A stretch of 64,000 bases of DNA from Riemerella columbipharyngis (lineage in GTDB: Bacteria; Bacteroidota; Bacteroidia; Flavobacteriales; Weeksellaceae). Within the stretch, counting starts at the first letter, position 1, and every line of letters starts with the position of its first letter. The position numbers and the translations under genes were made by a program. The notes under the pieces are model-generated. The model did not search any database, was not told the origin of the DNA, and was given only the letters and a program-made list of their open reading frames with translations. Positions 27,129 to 36,416 of the stretch are shown here, one piece after another. The DNA lies in NCBI RefSeq assembly GCF_900101995.1, contig NZ_FNAS01000001.1:62001-126000 (forward strand). The letters are read 5' to 3'.

Positions 27129-29316
27129 GCTCAGCTTACTCGTAGCGCCTCTATTCTTTTATTCACAAGTGCAAGTAAAAGATATAAAGGAAGTACAGCT
27201 TGTGAAAAGGAAATTAGCCGCTTTTGAGTCCAGAAGACTGAGAGATGTAGAGGGTAGTAATATTTTTGCCGCAAAGAAAACGGAGGTTATACTGATGGAT
27301 GTAAAAGTTATCAATAAAGCGCTGAACAATCCCCGCCAAGTGTTTTCCCAAGTTGCCGGAATCAATGTATTCGATAGTAATGACGGCGGCTTGCAGCTGA
27401 ATGTAGGAGGGAGAGGGCTAAACCCAAACCGCTCTGCCAATTTTAATACCCGACAAAACGGATATGATATCAGCGCCGATGTATTAGGTTATCCGGAAAG
27501 CTATTATACCCCGCCTGCGGAGGCATTGGATGAAATCCAAGTCATAAGAGGGGCTGCATCTCTGCAATACGGAACTCAGTTTGGCGGTCTTCTTAACTTT
27601 AAGATGAAATCGCCTCAAAAAAATAAAAAATTGGAGCTCATAAGTAGAAATACCTATGCGAGTTTCAATACTTTTACCACATTCAATTCCCTTAGCGGAA
27701 CGACAGGGAAATTAGGATACTATACCTTTTTCAATTATAAGCAAGGTGATGGTTTCCAAAATAATTCCGAATACAATTCCAGAAACTTTTTTGCCCATTT
27801 GGATTATGCCGTTTCCAAAAAGACTAAAGTAAGTGCGGAAATTACGAAATTCAACTATCTGGCTCACCAGCCGGGAGGTCTTACCGATGCTCAATTTTAT
27901 CAAGATCCTTACGCAAGCCACAGAAGTCGGAATTGGTTTCATGTAGATTGGAATCTTTGGAATTTCAAAATCAATCATCAGTTTACCGAAAATTCAAAAA
28001 TTGATATTAGTGCATTCGGGCTAAATGCTTATCGATATACATTGGGCTACAGACCTTCTAAAGTTGCTAATTCGGATTATGACGACGCCGTAAGAGATTT
28101 GATTACGGGGAAGTTTAGGAATTGGGGCGTAGAAGCCAAATATCTACAACAGTATGGTAGAAAAAGTAACACTTTCCTCATAGGAGGGAAATATTACCAA
28201 GCCAATAATACCGGAAAACAAGGTCCCGGAAGTATCGGCAAAGGTCCCGATTTTAATTTTGACCAACAGAATGTCAATTATTTCTTTCAATCGGATTATC
28301 TTTATCCCAACAAAAATATAGCCCTGTTTTCTGAGAATATTATCAAAGTAGGCGACAGCTGGTCTATAGTTCCCGGTATCCGGTGGGAATGGATAAACAC
28401 AGGTTCCGAAGGAAACTACCAACGCATCATACAAGATAACGCTGGAAATGTCATCTACAACAAAAAATTCGATGAATCCGAACATAGAAAAAGAAATTTT
28501 TTCCTATTGGGCTTAGGCGTTTCTTACAAACCGATGAAAGCATTTGAATTTTACTCCAACCTTTCCCAAAACTATCGCTCGGTAACATTCAGTGACATAA
28601 GAGTAGAAAATAACTCTCAAGTGATAGACCCCAATATCAAAGACGAAACAGGCTATACCGGCGATATCGGTATTAGAGGAAATTGGAAAAACAATATCTC
28701 TTATGATGTCAATGCTTTCGGATTGTGGTACAACAACCGTATCGACAATGTATTTCGCAAGCGTGAAGGGCTGTTCAATGATGTTGCCAAAGTGAGAACC
28801 AATGTAGGAGCGGCACTTATTACCGGTATTGAGTCGTTAATTGATTTTAACCTCAATAAAATGATATTGAATAATGAGAAAGACTGGAAATTAAACTTAT
28901 TTCTCAATACAGCACTTACGCATTCGGAATATGTAAAATCTGAAATACCGGGAATCAAAGGAAACCAAGTAGAATATGTCCCAAAAATAAATCTGAAATC
29001 CGGACTAAACTTTGGCTACAAAAATCTATTGGGGAGCATTCTATACACCTATATGTCCGAACAATTCACAAGTGCAACCAATGAACCTACGGATAAAACA
29101 GATAATATTTGGGGGATAAGAGGGAGTATTCCGAGCTACCAAATCTTAGATGCCTCTTTTTCTTATCGATTTAATTCTCACTTAAAAATAGAAACAGGAG
29201 TAAACAATATCTTAGATGAGGTATACTTTACCCGCAGAGCCACAGGATATCCCGGTCCCGGCATTATTCCTTCTGCACCTCGCCAATACTATATGACTAT
29301 GGAGATGAAGTTTTAG
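27061..29316 (+). CDS. FecA-like TonB-dependent receptor
   Basis: Outer-membrane receptor of 751 residues resembling ferric-citrate/siderophore receptors. The plug has DVKVINKALNNPRQVFSQVAGI, VGGRGLNPNRSANFNTRQNG, YDISADVLGYPESYYTPP and LDEIQVIRGAASLQYGTQFGG. The barrel ends MTMEMKF, with the usual C-terminal phenylalanine. No N-terminal signalling or carboxypeptidase-like domain is seen. The ATG at 27061 lies inside the end of the HTTM gene in another frame; the signal peptide (SLLVAPLFFYSQVQ) could also be reached from a later start, so the exact start is unsure. It ends at a strong terminator, closing the eleven-gene block that starts with SusC. Confidence 0.9.
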   Translation: MKKNLFYIRNGFCPSRVASKVCKLSLLVAPLFFYSQVQVKDIKEVQLVKRKLAAFESRRLRDVEGSNIFAAKKTEVILMDVKVINKALNNPRQVFSQVAGINVFDSNDGGLQLNVGGRGLNPNRSANFNTRQNGYDISADVLGYPESYYTPPAEALDEIQVIRGAASLQYGTQFGGLLNFKMKSPQKNKKLELISRNTYASFNTFTTFNSLSGTTGKLGYYTFFNYKQGDGFQNNSEYNSRNFFAHLDYAVSKKTKVSAEITKFNYLAHQPGGLTDAQFYQDPYASHRSRNWFHVDWNLWNFKINHQFTENSKIDISAFGLNAYRYTLGYRPSKVANSDYDDAVRDLITGKFRNWGVEAKYLQQYGRKSNTFLIGGKYYQANNTGKQGPGSIGKGPDFNFDQQNVNYFFQSDYLYPNKNIALFSENIIKVGDSWSIVPGIRWEWINTGSEGNYQRIIQDNAGNVIYNKKFDESEHRKRNFFLLGLGVSYKPMKAFEFYSNLSQNYRSVTFSDIRVENNSQVIDPNIKDETGYTGDIGIRGNWKNNISYDVNAFGLWYNNRIDNVFRKREGLFNDVAKVRTNVGAALITGIESLIDFNLNKMILNNEKDWKLNLFLNTALTHSEYVKSEIPGIKGNQVEYVPKINLKSGLNFGYKNLLGSILYTYMSEQFTSATNEPTDKTDNIWGIRGSIPSYQILDASFSYRFNSHLKIETGVNNILDEVYFTRRATGYPGPGIIPSAPRQYYMTMEMKF

Positions 29317-29340
29317 TTTGTACTAAAAAGTATATCCATA

Positions 29341-29375
29341 AAAAAAACAGACTTCATAAAGAGGTCTGTTTTTTT
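29341..29375. terminator. Bidirectional terminator closing the receptor block
   Basis: AAAAAAACAGAC and GTCTGTTTTTTT arms enclose a short centre, with an A-run before and a T-run after. It serves the FecA-like gene from the left and the LRR gene from the right. Confidence 0.85.
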
Positions 29376-29392
29376 ATGAATTATTATTGTCC

Positions 29393-30508
29393 TTATTCTT
29401 TCACAATTTTCTTAACGGACTCTTTACCGTTTACCACAACACGAACAAGATACACACCTTTACTCAACTTGTTAAGACTGATCGTATTGCGATTAACATT
29501 AGATGCCACTACACGCCCTAAAGTATCAAATACTTTTATTTCAGAAGGAACGCTTAGTGTATTTACATACAATACATCTTTTACCGGATTAGGATATACT
29601 GATAAAGTAGAACTTGCATTTACTTCTACCACAGACATATTACCACATGTAGAAGCAAAAATAACATCTGTGTCTCTCTTCCATTGATCCTCCTTAGCAG
29701 TTTTTCCTTCTGTAATTTTCACACAATGAAGATTAGGGTTACCTGTAATATCAAATTCCCCAAAGTTTGCATAATCACCGAAAGAAATATCTAAACTATT
29801 TAATTGGTTATTACTAAGAATAAGTTTAACTAATTTTGAATTATGGCTTGCATCTAAAGTTGTCAATTGATTATCACTTAAATCAACTTCGCTCAATTCT
29901 ATATTCTTAGAGATATCAAGACTTGTAAATTGATTACCATACGCAGAAAGATATGTCATCTTGGGATTATGTGTTAAATCTAAACTTGTAAGATGATTGG
30001 TGGCAATACTTAAACTATTCAACTCGGGATTGCTCTCTACATTTAAAGATGAAAGATTACTTTCATAGCATTCTAATTGTTCAAAATCAGGATTATTAGA
30101 AAAATCTAAAGTTGTTAAATTTTCAGTATTATTACATGTAAGATTTTTCAATTTCGGATTTTCACTAAGATCCAAAGATTGAAAATTAGATCCCTCAATA
30201 TTTAAGTCTGTTAATTTACTATTGCTTAGTTTCAGGTGGGTTAAATTACCCGTATTATATAAGAAATCAATACTTTTCACATTCACAAATGCCTCAAGAC
30301 CAGTAAGATTGCTTATATTAGAATCAGAAATATCCAAGCGTGTAACAGCAGCGGCTTCTTCTTGGCTAATCTCACCATCACCATTCTTGTCTATGGCTGG
30401 CCTGATTTTTAAAAGTTTTTGTTTTAACGCTGCATCCGGAATGTTTACATTCTGGGCTATTGACAAAGCTCCTGTAAAAAATAGCCCCGCTAATAAAAAT
30501 TTTTTCAT
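29393..30508 (-). CDS. Leucine-rich-repeat T9SS surface protein with EF-hand-like motif
   Basis: A 371-residue secreted protein. A signal peptide (LLAGLFFTGALSIAQ) is followed by an EF-hand-like calcium loop DKNGDGEISQEE near residue 40. About nine leucine-rich repeats of the internalin-like LxxLxLxxN kind run over residues 55-265 (LTSLDLTHNPKM, LTTLDASHNSKL, LNSLDISFGDY). A type A sorting domain ends the protein (LSVYPNPVKDVLYVNTL, LSKGVYLVRVVVNGKESVKK). It is predicted to be exported by the T9SS and surface-anchored, where LRRs would bind a protein or polymer. It is a single gene converging on the receptor block. Confidence 0.88.
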   Translation of the reverse strand: MKKFLLAGLFFTGALSIAQNVNIPDAALKQKLLKIRPAIDKNGDGEISQEEAAAVTRLDISDSNISNLTGLEAFVNVKSIDFLYNTGNLTHLKLSNSKLTDLNIEGSNFQSLDLSENPKLKNLTCNNTENLTTLDFSNNPDFEQLECYESNLSSLNVESNPELNSLSIATNHLTSLDLTHNPKMTYLSAYGNQFTSLDISKNIELSEVDLSDNQLTTLDASHNSKLVKLILSNNQLNSLDISFGDYANFGEFDITGNPNLHCVKITEGKTAKEDQWKRDTDVIFASTCGNMSVVEVNASSTLSVYPNPVKDVLYVNTLSVPSEIKVFDTLGRVVASNVNRNTISLNKLSKGVYLVRVVVNGKESVKKIVKE

Positions 30509-30595
30509 AAGTTAATTTAATATTTATTTAGAATGTGCAAAAATAAAGAATTAAGCCCCTTAAAAAAAATATGATTTTAATCATTAGAAATAAAA

Positions 30596-30618
30596 AGCAA
30601 CCTCACGAGGAGGCTGCT
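30596..30618 (-). terminator. Intrinsic terminator after the DUF5689 gene
   Basis: On the minus strand AGCAGCCTCCT pairs with GAGGTTGCT through a short loop and is followed by TTTTTATTTC. Confidence 0.7.
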
Positions 30619-30644
30619 CTAAAAAATATTGATAAAAGCAGTTC

Positions 30645-32078
30645 TTATTGTAGAGTTACATTATCCACCTGGATGGTCGTGGTTACGGTTTTGCTACCTT
30701 TATAAGCAAATACGATAAACCCTCTACCTGAAGTAGGAACCTTATATTCTCCACTATTTACCCAGTCTTTGGCATAGCCACTAGTGTTTCCGCTTGAGAT
30801 TTGGAATTGATTTGTAATATCTACCAAGTCTGTATCTTTAAGTTCTTTACCAGGCTGATATTTCGTAGTATAATAAACTTTTAGTACATCTCCTTTGTTA
30901 TAACCATCTTTCGTTTGGAACGAGATCTTGTTGGAGCCTGTAAACTCTGCCGGTATCATAAAGTAAGTAACTACCGGAGCCTCACTTGTGGTCTTGAATG
31001 CCTGAGCCATAAGATATCTCTCTTTAGTTTTGCTGAAATAACCGGAAGTCCAAAACTTATTGCCTGACTCTAAGTAGTTAATAAATCTACCGTCTTTAAT
31101 ATTATAATTTTTATTTTTAGAATCTTCTACTTTTAAGTCATCGAAATTTTGAACAAAAGAAGTCTTGTACTCTAATTTATCTCCTCCCAAAATAGTTCCC
31201 TGAGGGGTATCTTTAGAAAGAGTAAATCTCTCATCTGTAAATTTCACATCTTGTAGGCTGTTAATGTATAATTGCCAAACTGTATCTTTGGTTTGATACT
31301 TGCTTACAACTACTGTGATTTCACCACTTCCTGTCGGTAATACAGTTCCTGCAAAACGGGCATACCCGCTATTTCTTACTACAGCTTCGTTTCCGTCTTT
31401 ATCTACTATAATTCTGTCTGCGGTGGCTTTTTGTAGATAATCTGCATAAGTTAGTTTACCGTCTGCATCTTTGAACTCTACATTTTTAATGGTTACCAAA
31501 GTATTGATATTATTATCTGTGAGTGCATCTTTTAGGTTGTCATAAACCTTAGGAACTATAGTAGCCACATCCATATGATTAACTGCATTGACACCAGATA
31601 AGAACTCGCTTATTTGGGATTGTGGAATCTGTCCCGTAGGGGTTCCGTAGCCTAATTTGATAACACCTCTGTCTTGCCCGACAGTCAATCCATTAGCCAT
31701 CACTCTAATATGAGCTCCGATAGGAAAGTCCGTATAGAGGAAACCTTTGTTTACTGCTACTTGTATTCCGGCAGTTGCTCCGATAGGCTTATCCTGGATA
31801 ACCAAAGTCTTGTAGAAGTTTCCTTGCTCATCGCTGGATACCACATAGCCGTCGAAAATCACATTTTCTTGTCCGGCACCTTTGGGAAAGAAGTAGGTAT
31901 TCTTATAATCAGAAGGTGCTTTTGCTTTCACATCTGAGATTGTACTATTGGGTACATCAAATCTATCTGTACCTTTAAAGTTAGGAGTGTCAAAATCATC
32001 GCTTTTCACACAAGAGGCAAGTGCCCCCATAGTCATTAGAGATAATAACGAGATTTTAAGATATGAAGTTGTTTTCAT
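30645..32078 (-). CDS. DUF5689 surface lipoprotein
   Basis: A 477-residue lipoprotein (MTMGALASCVKSDDFD lipobox). Residues about 45-280 fit the DUF5689 domain (FDGYVVSSDEQGNFYKTLVI then QDKPIGATAGIQVAVNKG), an OB-fold-like domain that recalls those of secreted nucleases. The C-terminal half (from KTSFVQNFDDLKVED) is a beta-sandwich like choice-of-anchor or DUF5017 domains. Its gene follows the TonB receptor by 21 bases, so they form a two-gene unit. A secreted endonuclease/phosphatase gene is divergent. The most economical reading is a surface system that binds and digests a phosphate-containing polymer such as DNA, which is inference. Confidence 0.8.
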   Translation of the reverse strand: MKTTSYLKISLLSLMTMGALASCVKSDDFDTPNFKGTDRFDVPNSTISDVKAKAPSDYKNTYFFPKGAGQENVIFDGYVVSSDEQGNFYKTLVIQDKPIGATAGIQVAVNKGFLYTDFPIGAHIRVMANGLTVGQDRGVIKLGYGTPTGQIPQSQISEFLSGVNAVNHMDVATIVPKVYDNLKDALTDNNINTLVTIKNVEFKDADGKLTYADYLQKATADRIIVDKDGNEAVVRNSGYARFAGTVLPTGSGEITVVVSKYQTKDTVWQLYINSLQDVKFTDERFTLSKDTPQGTILGGDKLEYKTSFVQNFDDLKVEDSKNKNYNIKDGRFINYLESGNKFWTSGYFSKTKERYLMAQAFKTTSEAPVVTYFMIPAEFTGSNKISFQTKDGYNKGDVLKVYYTTKYQPGKELKDTDLVDITNQFQISSGNTSGYAKDWVNSGEYKVPTSGRGFIVFAYKGSKTVTTTIQVDNVTLQ

Positions 32079-32099
32079 TTTTTTAATAATTGAGGTTAG

Positions 32100-34907
32100 T
32101 TAGAATCTTAATTGTAGGTTAACAAAATATTGTCTGCCTTGTAAATAGAAGTATTTAGGGGCAAAATAAGGATTTTCTCTATCGTGGTCTCTTCTGAAAT
32201 CTGCAAAGTTCACATTTCTTGTTTGCTCAAAACCTCCTGTTGCATAGGAAGTATTGTCAAGAATATTATTTACAGAAGCGGTTATCAAAAGATAGTATTT
32301 ACCGATAAGGAAAGATTTTCCTGCATTTACATTAAAAAAGCTGCCGTCTTTCAGTTTCACTTGTTTAGTCAATCTTCTGTACTCTGCTCTATCTACGCCG
32401 GCATAAGGCGTTCCTGTATTGGGATTCGTTACAAAGAAATCTGTTCTCAAGATAGAGGATGGGTCCAAATAATTATCATCTAAATAATTCCAGCTGGCTC
32501 CTATCCACCAAAACTTAGGACTGTTGTATTTTAGTCCGAAAGAATAAGCTTTCTGAGGAGTTCCTCCTACTTTGAAATTTCTGATATAAGATTTTCCATA
32601 GTTTATATAGGTCTCTCCATTAGGAAAGATTCCCGCAGCATCAGACATGAAGTAAACGGCAGGATTGTTTCTATAAGTGTATTCGCCGTAGCTCACTACC
32701 CCTGTAGCTACCAATGTCGGTAGGATGTTAGCCTGGATACCCAGTTCTGCTCCCATATTTCTCTTTTCTACATCAGTCATCAGCTGTGTAACGAAAGCAC
32801 TTTGAGCGTTGGTAATATTGCCTTGTGCATCTACATTAGAAAGCTGGATACCGTCTGCAAAAAAACGCTGTATATCGGTCCCGTGATAAGAGTTTAACAA
32901 ATAAGCGGTTGCTCTTATTTTTACAAAAGGGGTGGACATAATATAGCTGATGTCATTTGCGTTAATTACCGTACTCTGAATATTTGGTGGCGTAACGGCA
33001 TTGACTCTTGCGTTTGGATAGAGATTGGTTAAATAAGGTGCTTGAGAGTAAAATGCTCCGTTATACTTCAAGAAGTTTCTACCATTGATTCTATACACCA
33101 CTTGCCCTTTAAGACCTGTGTTCCAAAAGATTTTTTCTTTTGATTTTCCATAAGAATTATCATACAAGTAGTGTTTGAATTTACCATCTCTACTGCTGCT
33201 ACTATAAGAAAATAATCCGGAAACAAACACATCAAAATTACCTGCTCGGAATTTTAATGAAGGATTAACATTTACTTCCTGTCTGCTGAAAATATAGTCG
33301 TATCCGATCTTATCTCCTACTTTTTTCCTGATATTGTTATCCGTTTCATTGAGCAAACCAGTTTTTCCAGGTTGATTTGTGGAAGCGTATGGGTCTTGAT
33401 TAAGAGCATAATCACCTCCGAGCAAATCTCTTACTTCTCTATATTGTTCAGAGTTGTAATTTTGGTAAGCCAGATTAAGATAGAAACTCGTATCTCCACC
33501 GAAATTATATGTAAAGTGCGTGGCTGCATTCCATATTTTGTCATCATTCACATCGTTTACCAAATAGTAAACAGACTGCTCTCTGCCCCTATTGGCGTTG
33601 TATAGGGCTTCCCAATTTATTTGGGTGTAATTAGGGTCATTGGTTTCCCATTTATTTTTTAGAAATTCGCCTTCTTCTAAGTCTTCGGAGGTAGCTCCTT
33701 CTCTGCCAAACCAATAGCTTGGTAAGTTTTTGTAGTATAAAGTGGATGGATTTTGGGCATTATACCAATCCAATCTTGAGCTTTTATCTTTCCCGAATTG
33801 ATAAGACACAGTAGTTACCAAATTAGATTTCTCTCCAAGTTTAAGAAAATCCGAAATCTGGAAAATCGGCTGGAAGCCTTCTTTTATTCGTTCACTGCGT
33901 TTTCTGCCATTTTGCCAACCCCAATAAGCATTGTAGTGGATACCTCTGTAATTTTTCACCTCTTCGGTCATTGGGCTGGCGGTGCTTCTTCGGTAAGGCG
34001 AACCTATAAAATTAAAAGTGATGGAATGTTTATTCCCAAACCTCTTTTCAATTCCCAAGTAAGTTCCGTAAGCATCGTAGAATGTTCCTTCTTGGATTCC
34101 TTCCTGAGCCCACCTTCTAGCTCCCATTATGGTAAATACCCATCCGTTGCGGCTCATTCCGGAGGTGTATCTCAACGAAGTTCTATAGCGGTAGTTTCTG
34201 TTAGTCAAGGATTGGGTAAGCTGAAATCCTTTTCTGTAACTGCTTGCATTGGTATATTTGGATACCACTCCGCCTGCTCCACCAAATCCGTATTCCGAAG
34301 GAGCATGGTTTTCTGCAATTTCAGGATATTTAGTAATATCATTAAGTCCTCCCCAGTCGCTGTAATTGACTATACCTCTATCGGGGTTTGCCATATTGAT
34401 GCCATTGATCATATAAGAGGACATTCTTCCATCCACACCGCGAGGGCGGAACCAGTAGTTCCCCAAATCAAAAGAAGCAACATTGCTAAAAACATCCTGA
34501 GATGAATGTAAAAGCCCTAATGTAGGCTTCGCTGCAATTTCATCTGTGTCATTAGATGAATCTATAAGAACTAAACCCAAATCTTGTGTCCCAAGGTTAG
34601 AATAAAGCGTAACAGTTCCTAAATTTTTTCGTTTCTCATTGGCTAAAACATCAAATTCCAGCACCTTATTTTCAAAATTGGGCTTCATCACCGTGATTTT
34701 GTAGTGTCCGGGCTTCATGTCCACCAGTTGAAAATAACCAATCTTGTCTGCCAAAATATCCTCGTCCCCATTCTGAAGCATGACTTCTGCATTTTCTATG
34801 GGGGCACCTTTGTCATCTTTTACATAAGCAAAAACCGTAGTTTGTGCATAATAAAATGAGGCCGGTAACATCGAGAATATTGAGATCAATGATAATCGTT
34901 TAATCAT
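32100..34907 (-). CDS. TonB-dependent receptor with carboxypeptidase-like N-terminal domain
   Basis: A 935-residue outer-membrane receptor. After the signal peptide (LPASFYYAQTTV), residues about 25-100 form a carboxypeptidase regulatory-like domain (VFAYVKDDKGAPIENAEVML, then KIGYFQLVDMKPGHYKITVM). A TonB plug follows (FDLGNYWFRPRGVDGRMSSY, INGINMANPDRGIVNYSDW) and then the barrel, ending VNLQLRF. It is followed after 21 bases by the DUF5689 lipoprotein, a SusC/SusD-like arrangement without SusD homology. A TATCTTTG -7-like element on the minus strand (34951-34958) lies 44 bases upstream of the start. The ligand is unknown; the neighbouring secreted nuclease or phosphatase hints at nucleic-acid-derived substrates. 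Confidence 0.9.
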   Translation of the reverse strand: MIKRLSLISIFSMLPASFYYAQTTVFAYVKDDKGAPIENAEVMLQNGDEDILADKIGYFQLVDMKPGHYKITVMKPNFENKVLEFDVLANEKRKNLGTVTLYSNLGTQDLGLVLIDSSNDTDEIAAKPTLGLLHSSQDVFSNVASFDLGNYWFRPRGVDGRMSSYMINGINMANPDRGIVNYSDWGGLNDITKYPEIAENHAPSEYGFGGAGGVVSKYTNASSYRKGFQLTQSLTNRNYRYRTSLRYTSGMSRNGWVFTIMGARRWAQEGIQEGTFYDAYGTYLGIEKRFGNKHSITFNFIGSPYRRSTASPMTEEVKNYRGIHYNAYWGWQNGRKRSERIKEGFQPIFQISDFLKLGEKSNLVTTVSYQFGKDKSSRLDWYNAQNPSTLYYKNLPSYWFGREGATSEDLEEGEFLKNKWETNDPNYTQINWEALYNANRGREQSVYYLVNDVNDDKIWNAATHFTYNFGGDTSFYLNLAYQNYNSEQYREVRDLLGGDYALNQDPYASTNQPGKTGLLNETDNNIRKKVGDKIGYDYIFSRQEVNVNPSLKFRAGNFDVFVSGLFSYSSSSRDGKFKHYLYDNSYGKSKEKIFWNTGLKGQVVYRINGRNFLKYNGAFYSQAPYLTNLYPNARVNAVTPPNIQSTVINANDISYIMSTPFVKIRATAYLLNSYHGTDIQRFFADGIQLSNVDAQGNITNAQSAFVTQLMTDVEKRNMGAELGIQANILPTLVATGVVSYGEYTYRNNPAVYFMSDAAGIFPNGETYINYGKSYIRNFKVGGTPQKAYSFGLKYNSPKFWWIGASWNYLDDNYLDPSSILRTDFFVTNPNTGTPYAGVDRAEYRRLTKQVKLKDGSFFNVNAGKSFLIGKYYLLITASVNNILDNTSYATGGFEQTRNVNFADFRRDHDRENPYFAPKYFYLQGRQYFVNLQLRF

Positions 34908-35153
34908 AATATTCTATTTTTTTTCTTGAATATAAAAATGTTATCCATTGCAAAGATACCTTATTTTTTTGGTAGAACCATAGCTGTGACTGCAAATAAG
35001 ACTATGATATATATCAATAAATGAGTTAAAATAATGATTAAAAGAAAGTTGAAAGGGTTTTGTGTCTTCTCTCTATTAATTAAAATTTAATCTTAAAGGT
35101 TAATTCTAAGATTTTCTATAACTTTGCCGTGATAAACATTATTCATCAAAACT

Positions 35154-36347
35154 ATGAAAAAAAATCTTATACTGGCGGTATTGTACCTCTCGTGCTTTGC
35201 TTACTCCCAAAGTGGAAAATTCAGAAGAATGGCAACCATTGGTTTTTACAATGTAGAGAACTTGTGGGACACCATAGCTTCCGCAGATTATATAGACGGA
35301 ACTCTGTCTCCGGACAATCCGAAATTCCACAGAAGCATTTCAGTAGACTCTATAAAATATCTTCCTCATGAGCCTTATAGTGGTGAATGGTCCGATTCTA
35401 AGCTCAAAGGTAAAAAAGTAGTAAGATACCAGGCTTTTAACGATGAATTTACGCCTAATAGCTCTAAAAGATATACAACAGAATTATATCACAAAAAACT
35501 ACAAAACTCTGCAAAAGTCATCTCAGAATTAGGTGCTTCTATTACCAAATCTCCTCCCGTAATTGTAGGACTCTTGGAAGTAGAGAATAGACAGGTAGTG
35601 GAAGATCTTACCCAGCAGACACCCCTCAAGTCCTATGATTATGGAGTAATTCACTTTAATTCTTACGACTTTCGTGGTATAGACCCCGCTATTATTTATC
35701 AAAAAAGGAGATTTAGTCCTACCTATGCTACTCATAAAGAGCTGAAACTCTACAAAGAAGACGGAAAAAGAGAATATACACGAGATTTGCTCGTGATTTC
35801 CGGTTACTTGGATGGCGAAAAGGTAGCAATATTCCTAAACCACTGGCCGTCCCGTAGAGGAGGAGAGGCTATTTCCCTCCCCAAAAGGAATGCCGCCGCT
35901 GCTTTATTAAGAAAACAGATGGATAGTGTGAGGGCTGTAGAACCTAATACTAAGCTGATAGCAATGGGAGATTTTAATGACGACCCTGTAAGCAGCAGTA
36001 TTAAAGATTATCTAAAAGCAGTGGGGAAACCGAAACAGCTGAGCCACGAGTATCCTTATTTGAACTTAATGTATCCTCTTTACAAAAAAGGAGTGGCGTC
36101 TTTGGCTTATCGAGATGCACCCAATTTGTTTGACCAGATTATCGTCTCCGAGAATCTCGTTAAAAATACAGATCCTTACACTTATAGTGTTTATACAACA
36201 ATAGTTTATGCTCCAAATTACCTCATTAACAAAGAGGGGAACTTCAAAGGCTATCCTTTCCGTTCTTGGGACGGAGATACTTTTACTGGTGGATATAGCG
36301 ACCACTTCCCTGTTTTTACGGTATTGAGCAAAGAGGTGGAAAGATAA
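35154..36347 (+). CDS. Secreted endonuclease/exonuclease/phosphatase-family protein
   Basis: A 397-residue protein with a signal peptide (VLYLSCFAYSQSGKF) and an EEP fold: TIGFYNVENLWDT (first metal/Asn motif), VIVGLLEVENRQVVEDL (catalytic Glu), FLNHWPSRRGG, IAMGDFNDDPVSSSIKDY (GDFND) and YSDHFPVFTVL (catalytic SDH near the C-terminus). All main EEP active-site residues are present, so it should be a metal-dependent phosphodiesterase or phosphatase. The position divergent from the TonB/DUF5689 pair suggests joint phosphorus or nucleic-acid scavenging. A TAACTTTG -7-like element sits at 35120-35127. Confidence 0.9.
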   Translation: MKKNLILAVLYLSCFAYSQSGKFRRMATIGFYNVENLWDTIASADYIDGTLSPDNPKFHRSISVDSIKYLPHEPYSGEWSDSKLKGKKVVRYQAFNDEFTPNSSKRYTTELYHKKLQNSAKVISELGASITKSPPVIVGLLEVENRQVVEDLTQQTPLKSYDYGVIHFNSYDFRGIDPAIIYQKRRFSPTYATHKELKLYKEDGKREYTRDLLVISGYLDGEKVAIFLNHWPSRRGGEAISLPKRNAAAALLRKQMDSVRAVEPNTKLIAMGDFNDDPVSSSIKDYLKAVGKPKQLSHEYPYLNLMYPLYKKGVASLAYRDAPNLFDQIIVSENLVKNTDPYTYSVYTTIVYAPNYLINKEGNFKGYPFRSWDGDTFTGGYSDHFPVFTVLSKEVER

Positions 36348-36370
36348 AATATTTTATTTTGTACTGATAA

Positions 36371-36403
36371 AACAAAGCCGGCTCATATTGAGTCGGCTTT
36401 GTT
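36371..36403. terminator. Bidirectional terminator
   Basis: AACAAAGCCG and CGGCTTTGTT arms with a partly paired CTCAT/GAG centre. It separates the EEP gene from the convergent DUF4835 gene. Confidence 0.75.
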
Positions 36404-36416
36404 GATTTATAAAATT

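Noticed and set aside
33798-34505. 235-codon plus-strand frame opposite the TonB receptor gene
   Set aside because: Lies wholly antisense to a clear receptor gene, and its residues are a mirror of it; long shadow only.
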